A DNA stretch of 64,000 nt from Micromonospora carbonacea (GCF_014205165.1 NZ_JACHMZ010000001.1:3326001-3390000), one strand, 5' to 3'. Shown: positions 1 to 8,539, numbered from the stretch's first letter. Notes: a model not told the origin generated them from the sequence alone. Program-made: numbers and translations.

Positions 1-108
1 GTCGAGATCGAACCCCAGGTCAAGGGTGAACTCGTCCAGCGCCGGGAACTGTGAGGCCTGCGCGGCCCGGCGGCGCGCCGCGGCGTACCGCTCGGCGGGG
101 CTCGACAT
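1..108 (-). CDS. DEAD/DEAH-box helicase, N-terminal fragment
   Basis: Only the first 36 codons are inside the window; the gene runs off the left edge. Reading from an ATG at 106-108 the product begins MSSPAERYAAARRR and continues to a FTLDLGFDLD segment. That opening resembles the N-terminus of actinobacterial HelY/Ski2-like RNA helicases, in which a short basic helix precedes an F-x-FDLD-x-FQ stretch and the Walker A motif. No catalytic motif is visible, so the assignment rests on the N-terminal pattern alone. It is divergent from the HAD hydrolase gene, sharing a 78-bp intergenic region. Confidence 0.5.
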   Translation of the reverse strand, partial: MSSPAERYAAARRRAAQASQFPALDEFTLDLGFDLD

Positions 109-186
109 GTCACCAAGATTAGTGCGTGCCTCCGACGACCACCGCCGCAAGGCCGTCCGACAGGGGGGTCGGGGGCGGTCGGTAGG

Positions 187-963
187 GTGCACGGCGTGCC
201 GGATCATGCCGAACCGACCCAGTCGACCCCACCGAGCGCCGACTCCGCCGCGGGCGTCGGGGCGTCCCGTCGGCCCGTCGAGGCGGTCCTGTTCGACTTC
301 CACGGCACCCTCGCGCAGGTGGAGGAGCCCCACGACTGGGTGCTCGCCGCCGCGCGGGCGTGCGGGGTGGCCCTGGAGCGGGTGCGGGCCACCGCGCTGG
401 CCGACCGGCTGCTCACCGCCGGCCGGGCCGGCGGGCCGCTGCCGGCGCGGGTGCCGCCGGCGCTGGCCGAGCTGTGGGCCGAGCGGGACCTCTACCCGCA
501 CGCGCACCGGGGCGCGTACACGGGGTTGGCGGCCACCGTGGACGCCGGGATCGACGGCCTCGCCGACGCGCTCTACGAGCGGGTGCTGCGGCCCGACGGG
601 TGGGTGCCGTACCCGGACACCGCGCCGACCCTCGCGGCGCTGCGGTCGGCGGGGGTGAAGGTGGCGGTGGTGAGCAACATCGGCTTCGACATCCGGCCGT
701 TCTTCGCCGCGTGGGGTCTCGACGCCCTGGTGGACGCGTTCGTCCTGTCCTACGAGGTGGGGCGCTGCAAGCCGGACCCGGCGATCTTCTGGCGGGCCTG
801 CGGGATGCTCGGGGTGGACGCGGAGCGGGCGCTGATGGTGGGCGACACGGCGGCGGACGCCGGGGCGGTGCGGGCCGGCTGCGCGGCGCTGCTGCTGCCC
901 GAGGCCGAGCCGGGCCGGCCCAACGGGCTGGGCTCCGTGCTCGACCTGGCCCTGCGCGGCTGA
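187..963 (+). CDS. HAD-superfamily hydrolase
   Basis: A 258-residue haloacid-dehalogenase-fold phosphohydrolase. Motif I is FDFHGTL with nucleophile D37; the usual second aspartate (general acid/base) is His39. Motif II is VVSNIG (S163), motif III the lysine in CKPDP (K195), and motif IV MVGDTAADAG (D220). A helical cap lies between about residues 45 and 150, as in C1-cap phosphatases and phosphoglycolate-phosphatase relatives. The substrate cannot be read from sequence. GTG at 187 is preceded by a purine-rich GGGGGCGG; GTG at 196 is an alternative start. The D-to-H change occurs in some actinobacterial HADs (from memory), so it need not mean loss of activity. Confidence 0.82.
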   Translation: MHGVPDHAEPTQSTPPSADSAAGVGASRRPVEAVLFDFHGTLAQVEEPHDWVLAAARACGVALERVRATALADRLLTAGRAGGPLPARVPPALAELWAERDLYPHAHRGAYTGLAATVDAGIDGLADALYERVLRPDGWVPYPDTAPTLAALRSAGVKVAVVSNIGFDIRPFFAAWGLDALVDAFVLSYEVGRCKPDPAIFWRACGMLGVDAERALMVGDTAADAGAVRAGCAALLLPEAEPGRPNGLGSVLDLALRG

Positions 964-1084
964 TCCGTTCCCCGGCCCGGCGCGCCCCTATTCGACAGCG
1001 CGCCGGGCGGTCTCCTTTCCGCCGAATGAAACGGTCGAGAAGGCTCGAATTACCCCTGCCGTCCTACGGACGGGATCCCCGGGC

Positions 1085-1114
1085 GTGACATATTGCTCGA
1101 CGTCGTTGGATAAT
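1085..1114 (+). promoter_or_regulatory. putative sigma-70-type promoter of the kynurenine-type operon
   Basis: GTGACA at 1085-1090 and GATAAT at 1109-1114 are separated by 18 bp. They lie about 70 bp upstream of the preferred GTG start of the first gene in this operon. No other good hexamer pair was seen in the 219-bp gap after the HAD gene. Confidence 0.4.
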
Positions 1115-1182
1115 GTCCGCCGCGATGAGCCGTCGCGGGTCGCGTTCAGGTGCCCCGACGCTTAGCCGAAGGGGACAATTCC

Positions 1183-1887
1183 GTGAAGCGGGACCACTCA
1201 CCCGTGCTGCCGGGCGACGGCGACACCGACTATGCGCGTTACATGCGCGTCGACGAGCTGCTCGACCTGCAACGCACCCCGGAGCAGGTGATCTGTCGCG
1301 ACGAGCTGCTCTTCCAGGTGGTCCACCAGTCGACGGAGCTGTGGCTCAAGCTCGCCGCGTCCGAGCTGCGCGAGGCCGCCGCGCGACTCGACGCCGGCGA
1401 GCCGGGCGCGGCGGAGCTGCTGCTGACCCGGGCGGCGCTCGGCGTGCGGCTGGTCACCGACCAGCTGGAGATGTTCCGCCACCTGTCCCCGGCCGACTTC
1501 CAGGCCATGCAGCCGGCGCTCGGCAACGGCTCCGGCGCAGAATCGCCTGGTTGGCGGCAGGTGCAGGCCGCCAGCCGGCGGCTCGGCCGGGCCTTCGCCG
1601 ACCACCTCGCCGCCGTCGGCGTCGACGTGTCCGCGCTGCCGGGCACCGACCCCGCCGATCCGCTGCACAGGCTGGCCGAGGCCATGGTGGAGTGGGACGA
1701 ACGGGTCGCGTCCTGGCGGGTGCGGCACTACCAGGTGGCCCTGCGCATCGGCGGGCACGGCCCGGCCGGCACGCCGGGCAGCCCGGCGACGATGCTCGCC
1801 CGGCTGATCGACCACCGGTTCTTCCCCGAGCTGTGGCAGCTGCGGGTGGGCGTCGCCGGCCCCGCGCCGGCCACCCCACGGCCCTGA
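1183..1887 (+). CDS. tryptophan 2,3-dioxygenase family protein
   Basis: A 234-residue haem dioxygenase-fold protein, probably oxidising L-tryptophan or a derivative to an N-formylkynurenine. Family signatures are DYARYMRVDELL, then VVHQSTELWLK, whose His (about residue 49) matches the active-site His of TDO, and SWRVRHYQ, whose His matches the proximal haem ligand. The C-terminus carries GSPATMLARLIDHRFFPELW, typical of TDO. GTG at 1183 is preferred because GAAGGGGAC lies just upstream. A GTG at 1150 would add an N-terminal extension containing a rare TTA codon and has no clear ribosome site. It is the first gene of a four-gene operon with a second TDO-like protein, a kynureninase and a methyltransferase. 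No kynurenine formamidase is present nearby. Confidence 0.85.
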   Translation: MKRDHSPVLPGDGDTDYARYMRVDELLDLQRTPEQVICRDELLFQVVHQSTELWLKLAASELREAAARLDAGEPGAAELLLTRAALGVRLVTDQLEMFRHLSPADFQAMQPALGNGSGAESPGWRQVQAASRRLGRAFADHLAAVGVDVSALPGTDPADPLHRLAEAMVEWDERVASWRVRHYQVALRIGGHGPAGTPGSPATMLARLIDHRFFPELWQLRVGVAGPAPATPRP

Positions 1888-1958
1888 CCGGCCGCCGCCG
1901 GAATCGTCGGTTCCTCACCGTCCGTATTTAACACGACCGTAATGTTGAGGTGCCGTTC

Positions 1959-3248
1959 GTGCGTGAGCTGACGATTTGGCGATCCGGCCTATCCGATCCC
2001 GGCGACTTTCCCTACTCTGCGGTGCTCGACGCGTTCCAGCGCGTCGGTAAACACTTTGTCGAAAAAGAACTGCTCGCACTTCTCGACGAGATACGGACGC
2101 ACGTCGTCGCGGCGGGGCGCGCCGCCGCCGGGCCCACGGAGCCGCACCGGTTGCTGCGCGAGTTCCTCGACGTCGCGCTCGACAAGTGGGACGGCCGGTA
2201 CGACTACCGCAGCTACCTCGCGCTGCCCCTGCTGCGGCTGCCCTGCACGGCGGACGACCCCGGGACCGACGCGGTGCCCGACCCGGCGGACGCCCGCCGC
2301 GACTCCGACCGGCTCCTGGTGCGGCTGGTCGCCGACGCCCTCGCCTTCGAACTCGCCGCCACGGCCGGAGCCACCACCCTGCTCCCCGAGCAGCGCCCCG
2401 GCCCGGCGACGGTCGCGAAGCGCCTGCGGCTCGGCGTCCGGGCCGTGTTGCCCGCGATGTCCCGGCTGGACCCGGCGTGGACGGTCGACGACCGGAGTCC
2501 GGCCACCGCCGCGGCGGCCCTGCACGCGTTCGCCGTCGCCGACGGCACCGGCGACGAGGAGCACCGGCTGCGGCTGAGCATGCTGCCGGTGTACCGGTCG
2601 CACGACGAGTACCTGTTCGTCCGGGTGCTCCAGGCGTACGAGTGCGTCTTCGCCGGGCTCGCCGACGAACTGCGCGGCACGGTCGCCGCCCTGCGCACCG
2701 GGCAGCCGGGCACGGCGGCCGGCCCGCTGGCGTCCGCCCGCGACCGGCTCGCCGCCGCCGCGCCGCTGTTCTCGCTCCTGGCCACCATGCAGCCGGAGTC
2801 CTTCCGGACCTTCCGGGAGTACACCGAGGGGGCCAGCGCCATCCAGTCCCGCTCCTACAAGCTGGTGGAGTCGCTGTGCCGTACCCCCGACGGGTCGCGG
2901 CTGGACTCGGCGGCCTACCGCTCGGTGCCGGAGGTGCGCGAGTGGGTGCTCGCCGGGCACCCGTCGGTCGACGCCGCCTACCGGGCGGCGGCCCACGCCG
3001 GCCGGCTCGCCGGGGCCGACCGCGACCGGGTGGAGCGGGAGATGCGCGCCTTCGCCGAGGCGGTGCTCGGCTGGCGGCGCACCCACCACCGGCTGGCGGT
3101 CCGGATGCTCGGCGCGCGCCCCGGCACCGGATACACGGAGGGCACCCCCTACCTGGCCGCCGTCCGCTCCACCCCCGTCTTCACCGCCGTCGGCCCCGAC
3201 CCGGGCGCGACGGCCCCGCCGACGAACACCGGAGGCTGTCCCGCGTGA
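1959..3248 (+). CDS. second, divergent TDO-superfamily haem protein (PrnB-like candidate)
   Basis: A 429-residue protein with the architecture of the tryptophan-dioxygenase superfamily but much longer than a standard TDO. Matching landmarks are SHDEYLFVRVLQAYECVF (cf. HxELLFxVxHQxxEL), ESFRTFREYTEGASAIQSRS (cf. the FxxFRxxLxxASGFQS helix), and WRRTHHRLAVRML followed by PGTGYTEGTPYL (cf. the proximal-His helix and GTGGSSG loop). This pattern also fits the PrnB branch, which rearranges chlorinated tryptophan in pyrrolnitrin biosynthesis. The reaction here is unknown. GTG at 1959 has TTGAGG 8 bp upstream; GTG at 1950 sits directly on that site. Its TGA overlaps the kynureninase GTG by 4 bp, indicating coupled translation. 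Confidence 0.65.
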   Translation: MRELTIWRSGLSDPGDFPYSAVLDAFQRVGKHFVEKELLALLDEIRTHVVAAGRAAAGPTEPHRLLREFLDVALDKWDGRYDYRSYLALPLLRLPCTADDPGTDAVPDPADARRDSDRLLVRLVADALAFELAATAGATTLLPEQRPGPATVAKRLRLGVRAVLPAMSRLDPAWTVDDRSPATAAAALHAFAVADGTGDEEHRLRLSMLPVYRSHDEYLFVRVLQAYECVFAGLADELRGTVAALRTGQPGTAAGPLASARDRLAAAAPLFSLLATMQPESFRTFREYTEGASAIQSRSYKLVESLCRTPDGSRLDSAAYRSVPEVREWVLAGHPSVDAAYRAAAHAGRLAGADRDRVEREMRAFAEAVLGWRRTHHRLAVRMLGARPGTGYTEGTPYLAAVRSTPVFTAVGPDPGATAPPTNTGGCPA

Positions 3249-4423
3249 GCACCCCCGACCCGGCCCCGGCCGCCGACGAGGCGCGCTGCCTCGACGCGGA
3301 CGCGCACGCCGCCCTGCGCGCCGAGTTCCCGCTGCTGCGCACCTGCGTCTACCTGAACAACAACTCCACCGGCGCGGTCCCGCAGGGCGCGCAGCGGGTG
3401 CTGGCCGACTACTGGGAGACCCTGCGCGGCTGGCGCGACGACGTGTGGCAGGGCTGGCACGTCGGCCTCGACCGGTACGCCGACTCGGTGGCCACGCTCA
3501 TCGGCGCGCCCGCGGGCAGCGTCGTCACCGACGCGAACCTGAGCACCCTGCTGGCCCGGATCGCCTCCTGCTTCGACTACCGCCCGCCCCGCGACCGGGT
3601 CGTCACCACCGACCTGGAGTTCCCGACCGTGCCGTTCGTCTGGAACGCGTTCGGCCGCTACGGGGCGCACGCCGACGTCGTCGCCACCGGCGGTGTCCGG
3701 TTCGACCAGGACGCCCTCGAAGCGCGCATCGACGAGCGGACGCTGCTCGTGTGCGTGCCGCACGCCAGCTTCGCCTCCGGCGACACCATCGACCTGCCCC
3801 GGCTCGTCGCCCACGCCCACGACGCCGGCGCCCTGGTGATCGTCGACGCCTTCCAGACGGTCGGGGTGGTGCCGCTGGACGTGACCGCGCTGGGCGTGGA
3901 CGTCGTCCTCGGCGGCGCGCACAAGTGGCTGTGCGGCGTCGGCACCGCCTTCTGCTACGTCCGGCCCGACCTGACGCCCCGGCTGGAACCGGCGGCGACC
4001 GGCTGGCAGGCCGGGGACGTCGCGCTGACGTTCCGGCCGTCGACCGGCTGGGCGGCCGGCGCGCAACGGTTCGCCGGCGGCACGCCGTTCCCGCTCACCT
4101 CGCTGGTCTCCCAGGTGGGCCTGGACCTGCTGGCCGGCGTCGGGGCGCCCGCGATCCGGCGGCACTCCCTGGCCTGCACCGGGCGGATCGTCGAGCGGGC
4201 CGCCGCCGCCGGGATCACGGTGGTCAGCCCGACCGAGCCGCACCGCCGCGGCGGCGTCGTCTGCCTCGACGTGCCCGACGGGGAGGCGGTCAAGCGGCGG
4301 CTCGCCGCGCGGAACGTGATCTGCAGCTGGCGCGGCTGGCTACGGGTCGGCCCGCACGTCTACAACACCCTGGAGGAGATCGACGTGTTCATGGACGCCC
4401 TGGAAGCGGAGGTCCGCCGGTGA
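3245..4423 (+). CDS. kynureninase-like PLP enzyme (aminotransferase class V fold)
   Basis: A 392-residue fold-type I PLP enzyme. It begins with a VYLNNNSTGAVP segment typical of kynureninases and cysteine desulfurase relatives. The cofactor site is visible as VIVDAFQTVG (D201, pyridine nitrogen contact) and GGAHKWLCGVG (K227, Schiff-base lysine). The expected reaction is hydrolytic cleavage of kynurenine or 3-hydroxykynurenine to (hydroxy)anthranilate plus alanine. It overlaps both neighbours by GTGA, so TDO-like, kynureninase and methyltransferase are translationally coupled. This matches the logic of actinomycin and pyrrolobenzodiazepine precursor pathways, where tryptophan is converted to a methylated (hydroxy)anthranilate. 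Confidence 0.8.
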   Translation: MSTPDPAPAADEARCLDADAHAALRAEFPLLRTCVYLNNNSTGAVPQGAQRVLADYWETLRGWRDDVWQGWHVGLDRYADSVATLIGAPAGSVVTDANLSTLLARIASCFDYRPPRDRVVTTDLEFPTVPFVWNAFGRYGAHADVVATGGVRFDQDALEARIDERTLLVCVPHASFASGDTIDLPRLVAHAHDAGALVIVDAFQTVGVVPLDVTALGVDVVLGGAHKWLCGVGTAFCYVRPDLTPRLEPAATGWQAGDVALTFRPSTGWAAGAQRFAGGTPFPLTSLVSQVGLDLLAGVGAPAIRRHSLACTGRIVERAAAAGITVVSPTEPHRRGGVVCLDVPDGEAVKRRLAARNVICSWRGWLRVGPHVYNTLEEIDVFMDALEAEVRR

Positions 4424-5445
4424 ACGTCACCCTGTCGCCGCGGGCGCTGATGAGCCTGCTCGCCAACGGCCCGAAGGCGATGGACGTGCTGGAGACGGCC
4501 CTCGCCCTGGGCCTGCTCGACGCGCTGGAGCCGGGCCCCGCCCGCCTGGGCGACCTCGCCGCGCGGTTCGGGTTCCGGCCGCTGCGGCTGTACAAGTTCC
4601 TGGACTGCCTGGAGAGCCTCGGCGTCGTCACCCGCGAGGAGCCCGACGACGACATCGCCGCCGCCCGCTACCGGGCCGAGCCGGGGCTGCGCGACGCCGT
4701 GGCGGCGGTCGTCGGGCCGGGCGCCGTCGAGCGGGACCGGGACCGCTACCCGTGGCGCGTGCTGCACGGCCGGCTGGCCGAGAGCCTGCGCGGCGAGGTC
4801 GGCATGACCGACGAGGACTTCGCGTGGCCGCCGCGCACCGACGAGCAGACCGCCGCGTTCGAGCGCAGCATGGCCGTCGGGCTCGGGCCGGTGCTGGAGA
4901 CCCTGCACCGGCACGCCGACCGGCTCTGGGCGGACCGCCGCCGGCTGCTCGACGTCGGCGGCGGCGACGGCACGCTCGCCGCCCGGGTGCTCGACGACGC
5001 CCCGCACCTGCGGGCCGACGTGTTCAACCTGCCGGCGGTGGCGCCCCTGGTGGCCGAGACCCGGCAGCGGCGCGGCCATGCCGAGCGGCTGGGCTTCGTC
5101 GGCGGGGACTTCTTCGCCGAGGCGCTGCCGACCGGCTACGACGCGCTGGCGTTCGTCCGGGTGCTGCACGACTGGCCCAACGACGTCGCCCGCCGGCTGG
5201 TCGAGGCGGCGTACCGGGCCCTCGAACCGGGCGGGCTGCTGCTCATCGGCGAGGAGTTCCGCACCCCGGACCGGCTGGCGATGCAGTTCTTCTGGAGCTA
5301 CTTCCTGATCGGCGTCGACAGCTGCGTGAGCCGGCTGCGGGAGGTCGAGTTCTACACGGGGCTGCTCAAGGAGGTCGGCTTCGAGCGGGTGGCGGTGCTG
5401 CCCGGCGGCTGGGAGCTGGTCACCGCGTACAAACCGGCGGCCTGA
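4420..5445 (+). CDS. SAM-dependent methyltransferase, O-methyltransferase family 2
   Basis: A 341-residue methyltransferase with an N-terminal dimerisation/winged-helix part (about 1-90) and a C-terminal Rossmann domain. The SAM loop is LLDVGGGDGTLA (178-184 core), and HDWPND (H250-D251) holds the histidine that serves as base in this family. In 4-methyl-3-hydroxyanthranilate pathways the C-methylation of (3-hydroxy)kynurenine is performed by a protein of this type, so methylation of a kynurenine or anthranilate ring is a reasonable inference. It is last in the operon, overlapping the kynureninase stop by 4 bp, and is followed by a strong hairpin. Confidence 0.82.
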   Translation: MNVTLSPRALMSLLANGPKAMDVLETALALGLLDALEPGPARLGDLAARFGFRPLRLYKFLDCLESLGVVTREEPDDDIAAARYRAEPGLRDAVAAVVGPGAVERDRDRYPWRVLHGRLAESLRGEVGMTDEDFAWPPRTDEQTAAFERSMAVGLGPVLETLHRHADRLWADRRRLLDVGGGDGTLAARVLDDAPHLRADVFNLPAVAPLVAETRQRRGHAERLGFVGGDFFAEALPTGYDALAFVRVLHDWPNDVARRLVEAAYRALEPGGLLLIGEEFRTPDRLAMQFFWSYFLIGVDSCVSRLREVEFYTGLLKEVGFERVAVLPGGWELVTAYKPAA

Positions 5446-5481
5446 CCGGGTCGGGCGGGCCGCGACCCGCCCGACCCGGTC
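5444..5481. terminator. bidirectional hairpin terminator between convergent methyltransferases
   Basis: A perfect 16-bp inverted repeat (5444-5459 with 5466-5481) with a 6-base loop. It starts at the stop codon of the plus-strand methyltransferase and ends 7 bp before the stop of the minus-strand one. Confidence 0.8.
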
Positions 5482-5487
5482 GGCGCG

Positions 5488-6504
5488 TCAGGCCCGGCGG
5501 CCCACCACGGCGCCGTTGGCGCCCGGCGCGTCGAACGTCAGCCGCTCGACGTCGACGAAGCCGGCGTCGGCGAGCCACGCCGCGTACTCGGCGCCGGAGT
5601 AGTTCTTGCCGCCCTCGGTCTCGACGAGCATGTTCATGCCCATCAGGGCCGCCTCCGGTGGGCCGGCGCGGTCGTCGTCGAGCAGCAGCTCGCAGATGAC
5701 GACCGCGCCACCGGGCGGCAGCGCGGCGTGGCACTTGGCCAGCAGCGCCCGGTTGGTCGGTTCGTCCCAGTCGTGCAGGATCATGCTGAGCAGGACGACG
5801 TCGTGCCCCTCCGGGAGCGCCGGGTCGGCGAGGAAGTCGCCGGCGACCGTGCCGATCCGGTCGGTCAGGCCCTCGGCCGCGATCCGCTCCTGTGCCTTCG
5901 CGCACACGTGGGGCAGGTCGAAGATCGTCGCCCGCAGCTGCGGCAGCCGGCGGCAGAACTCGATCGGGAACGCCCCGGCCCCGCCGCCGACGTCGAGCAG
6001 CCGGGTGTGCGCCCCGAAGTCGTACGTGTCGGCCAGCGCGCGGGCGGTGAAGCTGGAGGTGGAGAACATGGCGTCCCAGAACTGCGCCAGCATCTCCGGG
6101 TCGACGGTGTCGAACAGCGACTCCTGCGCCTGCGGGTCCCAGGTCAGCGGCCGGTTGGTGCGCAGCGCGTCGGCGATGCGGTGCCACGGCAGGTAGGTGC
6201 GCAGGTCGGAGTAGCGCACCTGGGCGCCGAAGTAGTAGGGCCGCCCCTCCACCAGGAACTGCTCGGCCAGCTCGGTGTTGCGGTAGCCGTCGCCGGCCCG
6301 CTCCAGCAGGCCGAGGGACGCGCTCGCGGCCAGCAGGAGGTCGGCGGGGCGCTCGTCGAGCCCGAACTCGGCGGCGGCCTCGGCGAGGGTGATCGTCCGG
6401 CCGCCCGCGAGGCGGGTGAACAGCCCGAACTCGACGCCGACGGCGAGGGTCTTGAACCCCCACACACCGGCCACCAGACGCATGAGAGGAGAGGGATTGA
6501 TCAT
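5488..6504 (-). CDS. second SAM-dependent methyltransferase, family 2
   Basis: A 338-residue methyltransferase of the same broad family as its convergent neighbour but only distantly similar. The N-terminal winged helix (about 1-90) is followed by LLDVGGGAGAFP (171-177 core) and LHDWDEP (H244-D245). The C-terminal GGKNYSGAEYAAWLADAGF helix is characteristic of bacterial O-/C-methyltransferases acting on aromatic rings. Start ATG at 6502-6504; the ribosome site is weak. Placed tail to tail with the operon methyltransferase, it could act in the same aromatic pathway on another position, but nothing in the sequence proves that. Confidence 0.8.
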   Translation of the reverse strand: MINPSPLMRLVAGVWGFKTLAVGVEFGLFTRLAGGRTITLAEAAAEFGLDERPADLLLAASASLGLLERAGDGYRNTELAEQFLVEGRPYYFGAQVRYSDLRTYLPWHRIADALRTNRPLTWDPQAQESLFDTVDPEMLAQFWDAMFSTSSFTARALADTYDFGAHTRLLDVGGGAGAFPIEFCRRLPQLRATIFDLPHVCAKAQERIAAEGLTDRIGTVAGDFLADPALPEGHDVVLLSMILHDWDEPTNRALLAKCHAALPPGGAVVICELLLDDDRAGPPEAALMGMNMLVETEGGKNYSGAEYAAWLADAGFVDVERLTFDAPGANGAVVGRRA

Positions 6505-6776
6505 GAGAGCATGAGATCACAGCCCTCGTCGGATCCACAGTAGACACTCCGGGGCGGGTCGCCCGGCCGTCGGCCGGGCCCGCCGCCGCGGGCACTCGGG
6601 TGACGGCGGGCACACGCGCGGGCCACCTGCGCACCTGCCGCCGCGGGCGCTCAGGTCGGGGCGGACGCACGCGCGGGCCACCCGTGCGCCCGCCGCAACG
6701 ACCGGCCGCGCCGCCGCCCCGACGCCCCGCCGGATCGCGCGGGAACCACGCCGCGCCGCCGAGCGACTATCCGTAC

Positions 6777-7589
6777 ATGCGGTGCGAGCGGTGGCGGGAG
6801 ATGCTGTCGGCCCAGTTGGACGGGGAGGAGACCCCGGCCGAGCGGGTCGCGGCCGAGGGGCATTTGATCACGTGCGGTGACTGCCGGGTGTGGTTCGAGA
6901 CGGCCGCGGCGGTGACCCGCCGGGCGCGTACCCGGGTGGTGACGGCGACGCCCGACCTGGCCGACGCGGTGCTCGCCGCCGTGGCCGGCGGGCCGCAGCG
7001 GCGGCCACGGCGGTGGGCGCAACGGTGGTCGGCGCAACGGTGGCGGGAGCGGCTGGTCGCCGGGCTGCGGGCCACGCTGGGGCTGGTGGGGGCGGTGCAG
7101 GTGGTGCTGGGCCTGGTGCAGGTCGGCCGGGGCACCAGCGTCGCCCACGCGCACGTCACCGGGCAGCACCTGTGGCACGAGTCGGCGGCGTGGAACGTCG
7201 CCGTGGGCGCCGGATTCCTGTTCGTGGCGGTACGACGGTTTCCGCCGGCCGGCGTGCTGCCGATGCTCAGCGCCTTCGTCGCGACCCTGGTGCTGCTGTC
7301 GGTCAACGACCTGGTGACCGGCCAGGTCGCCGTGTCGCGGCTGGTCAGCCACGCGATCCTGGTGTTCGGCTGGGTGCTCACCGCGCTGCTGTCGCGCCCC
7401 GGCCTGCGGCCGGGTGGGCCCGCGCCCCGGCAGGGCCGGTCGCCGGGATCCCGCTGGCGCGTCGAGCTGGACGCGCCCGAGCCGTCGACGCCGACGCTGC
7501 GGCTGCTGCCCCCGCACCCGTACTCGGCGCAGGCCCACGCCCGCCGCGGCGCGGCCGTCGGGGGGCGGGGCGACCGGCGGGCCGCCTGA
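6777..7589 (+). CDS. zinc-finger (zf-HC2) membrane protein, probable anti-sigma factor
   Basis: A 270-residue protein opening MRCERWREMLSAQLDGE and followed by EGHLITCGDC, giving the Cys...His-x3-4-Cys-x2-Cys pattern of ZAS/zf-HC2 anti-sigma domains. Four hydrophobic segments follow (roughly residues 95-115, 140-155, 160-180 and 195-210), then a Pro/Arg-rich tail. The expected role is membrane sequestration of an ECF sigma factor. The nearest sigma gene (7619-8203) lies convergent, tail to tail, not in the usual sigma-then-anti-sigma operon, so partnership is plausible but unproven. ATG at 6777 is chosen because upstream codons encode low-complexity Arg/Pro sequence. Confidence 0.75.
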   Translation: MRCERWREMLSAQLDGEETPAERVAAEGHLITCGDCRVWFETAAAVTRRARTRVVTATPDLADAVLAAVAGGPQRRPRRWAQRWSAQRWRERLVAGLRATLGLVGAVQVVLGLVQVGRGTSVAHAHVTGQHLWHESAAWNVAVGAGFLFVAVRRFPPAGVLPMLSAFVATLVLLSVNDLVTGQVAVSRLVSHAILVFGWVLTALLSRPGLRPGGPAPRQGRSPGSRWRVELDAPEPSTPTLRLLPPHPYSAQAHARRGAAVGGRGDRRAA

Positions 7590-7593
7590 CCGG

Positions 7594-7610
7594 GCCCCGG
7601 TGCCCGGGGC
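7594..7610. terminator. short hairpin between convergent anti-sigma and sigma genes
   Basis: GCCCCGG at 7594-7600 and CCGGGGC at 7604-7610 form a 7-bp stem with a 3-base loop in the 29-bp gap between the two stop codons. Confidence 0.5.
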
Positions 7611-7618
7611 GGGTGGGC

Positions 7619-8203
7619 TCAGCCGGCCCGCGTCGACCGGGTGTCGGCGTGCCAGGCGGCGACGAGGTCCTCCCGCGCCCGCGCGACCCGGGAGCGGATC
7701 GTCCCGACGGGGCAGCCGCAGACCTGCGCCGCCTCCGCGTACGACAGGCCGGCGACCTGGGTGGCGACGAACGCCTCCCGGCGCTCCGGGGCCAGGCCCG
7801 CGATGAGCTGGCGCAGGACGACCCCGTCGTCGGCGCCCGGCCCGGTCGCGGTCGCGTCCTCCGCCGCCGCCTGCCAGTCCGGCAGCGCCGCCGTGCGCGG
7901 GCGGGTCATCGCCGTGCGGACGTGGTCGACGGCGACCCGGCGGGCAATGCTGAACACCCAGGTGCGGGCCGAGGAGCGGCCGGCGAAGCCGGGCAGGCTG
8001 CGCAGCGCGCGCAGGAACGTCTCCTGGGTCAGGTCGTCGGCCTCCCCCGGACCGGCGAGGTGGGCCAGGAACCGCCACACCGGGCCCTGGAGCGCCCGGA
8101 CGAAGGCGGCGGCCGCCGGCTGGTCGCCCGCGCCGGCCAGCCGCGCCCAGCGGGTCACCTGCTCGTCGTCGGCCCCCGCGCCAGCCAACCCGGGGCCGCT
8201 CAC
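7619..8203 (-). CDS. ECF (group 4) RNA polymerase sigma factor
   Basis: About 194 residues with sigma region 2 (DDLTQETFLRALRSLPGF, then ARTWVFSIARRVAVDHVR) and region 4 (GLSYAEAAQVCGCPVGTIRSR, a helix-turn-helix). It directs RNA polymerase to ECF-type promoters. The reading frame is open well upstream, but that part is Pro/Gly/Arg-rich with no sigma similarity. GTG at 8201-8203 is the most sensible start, although its ribosome site is poor. The convergent zf-HC2 gene next door is the likely regulator. Confidence 0.8.
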   Translation of the reverse strand: MSGPGLAGAGADDEQVTRWARLAGAGDQPAAAAFVRALQGPVWRFLAHLAGPGEADDLTQETFLRALRSLPGFAGRSSARTWVFSIARRVAVDHVRTAMTRPRTAALPDWQAAAEDATATGPGADDGVVLRQLIAGLAPERREAFVATQVAGLSYAEAAQVCGCPVGTIRSRVARAREDLVAAWHADTRSTRAG

Positions 8204-8480
8204 GGGCGGCCGTCCGTGCCGGTGCCGACCGGCGGCCGCGACGGGCGGTGCCGTCGGGCGCTCACCTGGACCGGTACGGTCCGTGACGCTGCTCGGTTCA
8301 CGTGGTCTGTCTCCCGGCCCAGCTCCGGCGGTTGGCACCCCCCGCCGGGGCGGAGGACCGATCTCGATACGCCGCCCGGAAGCGCCGCACCCTGGTTGGT
8401 CGGTGGCCGGGGCGGAAAAGTTCCCGGAATCCGCTCGGGCAGGTCCGGGGTTCCTATGCCCGAGTAGCGGTCCGGACACG
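8204..8480. other. upstream region of the ECF sigma gene, no gene supported
   Basis: The 336-bp gap between the sigma start and the PepSY stop contains no convincing coding sequence. It holds the strong terminator at 8481-8520 and a GGGAAC motif on the minus strand (complement of 8420-8425), which looks like an ECF -35 element but has no clear -10 partner at the right distance. Confidence 0.4.
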
Positions 8481-8520
8481 CCCGTGCGGGCCGCCCCCGG
8501 TCAGGGGCGGCCCGCACGGG
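8481..8520 (-). terminator. strong terminator of the two-component/PepSY operon
   Basis: A perfect 17-bp inverted repeat (8481-8497 with 8504-8520) and a 6-base loop, 20 bp past the PepSY stop codon. Confidence 0.85.
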
Positions 8521-8539
8521 TGCGCCGGAGCCGGCCGGC

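Noticed and set aside
1150..1182. Longer GTG start for the first TDO-type gene
   Set aside because: It adds residues with no family similarity, includes a TTA codon and lacks a ribosome site, while GTG at 1183 has GAAGGGGAC.
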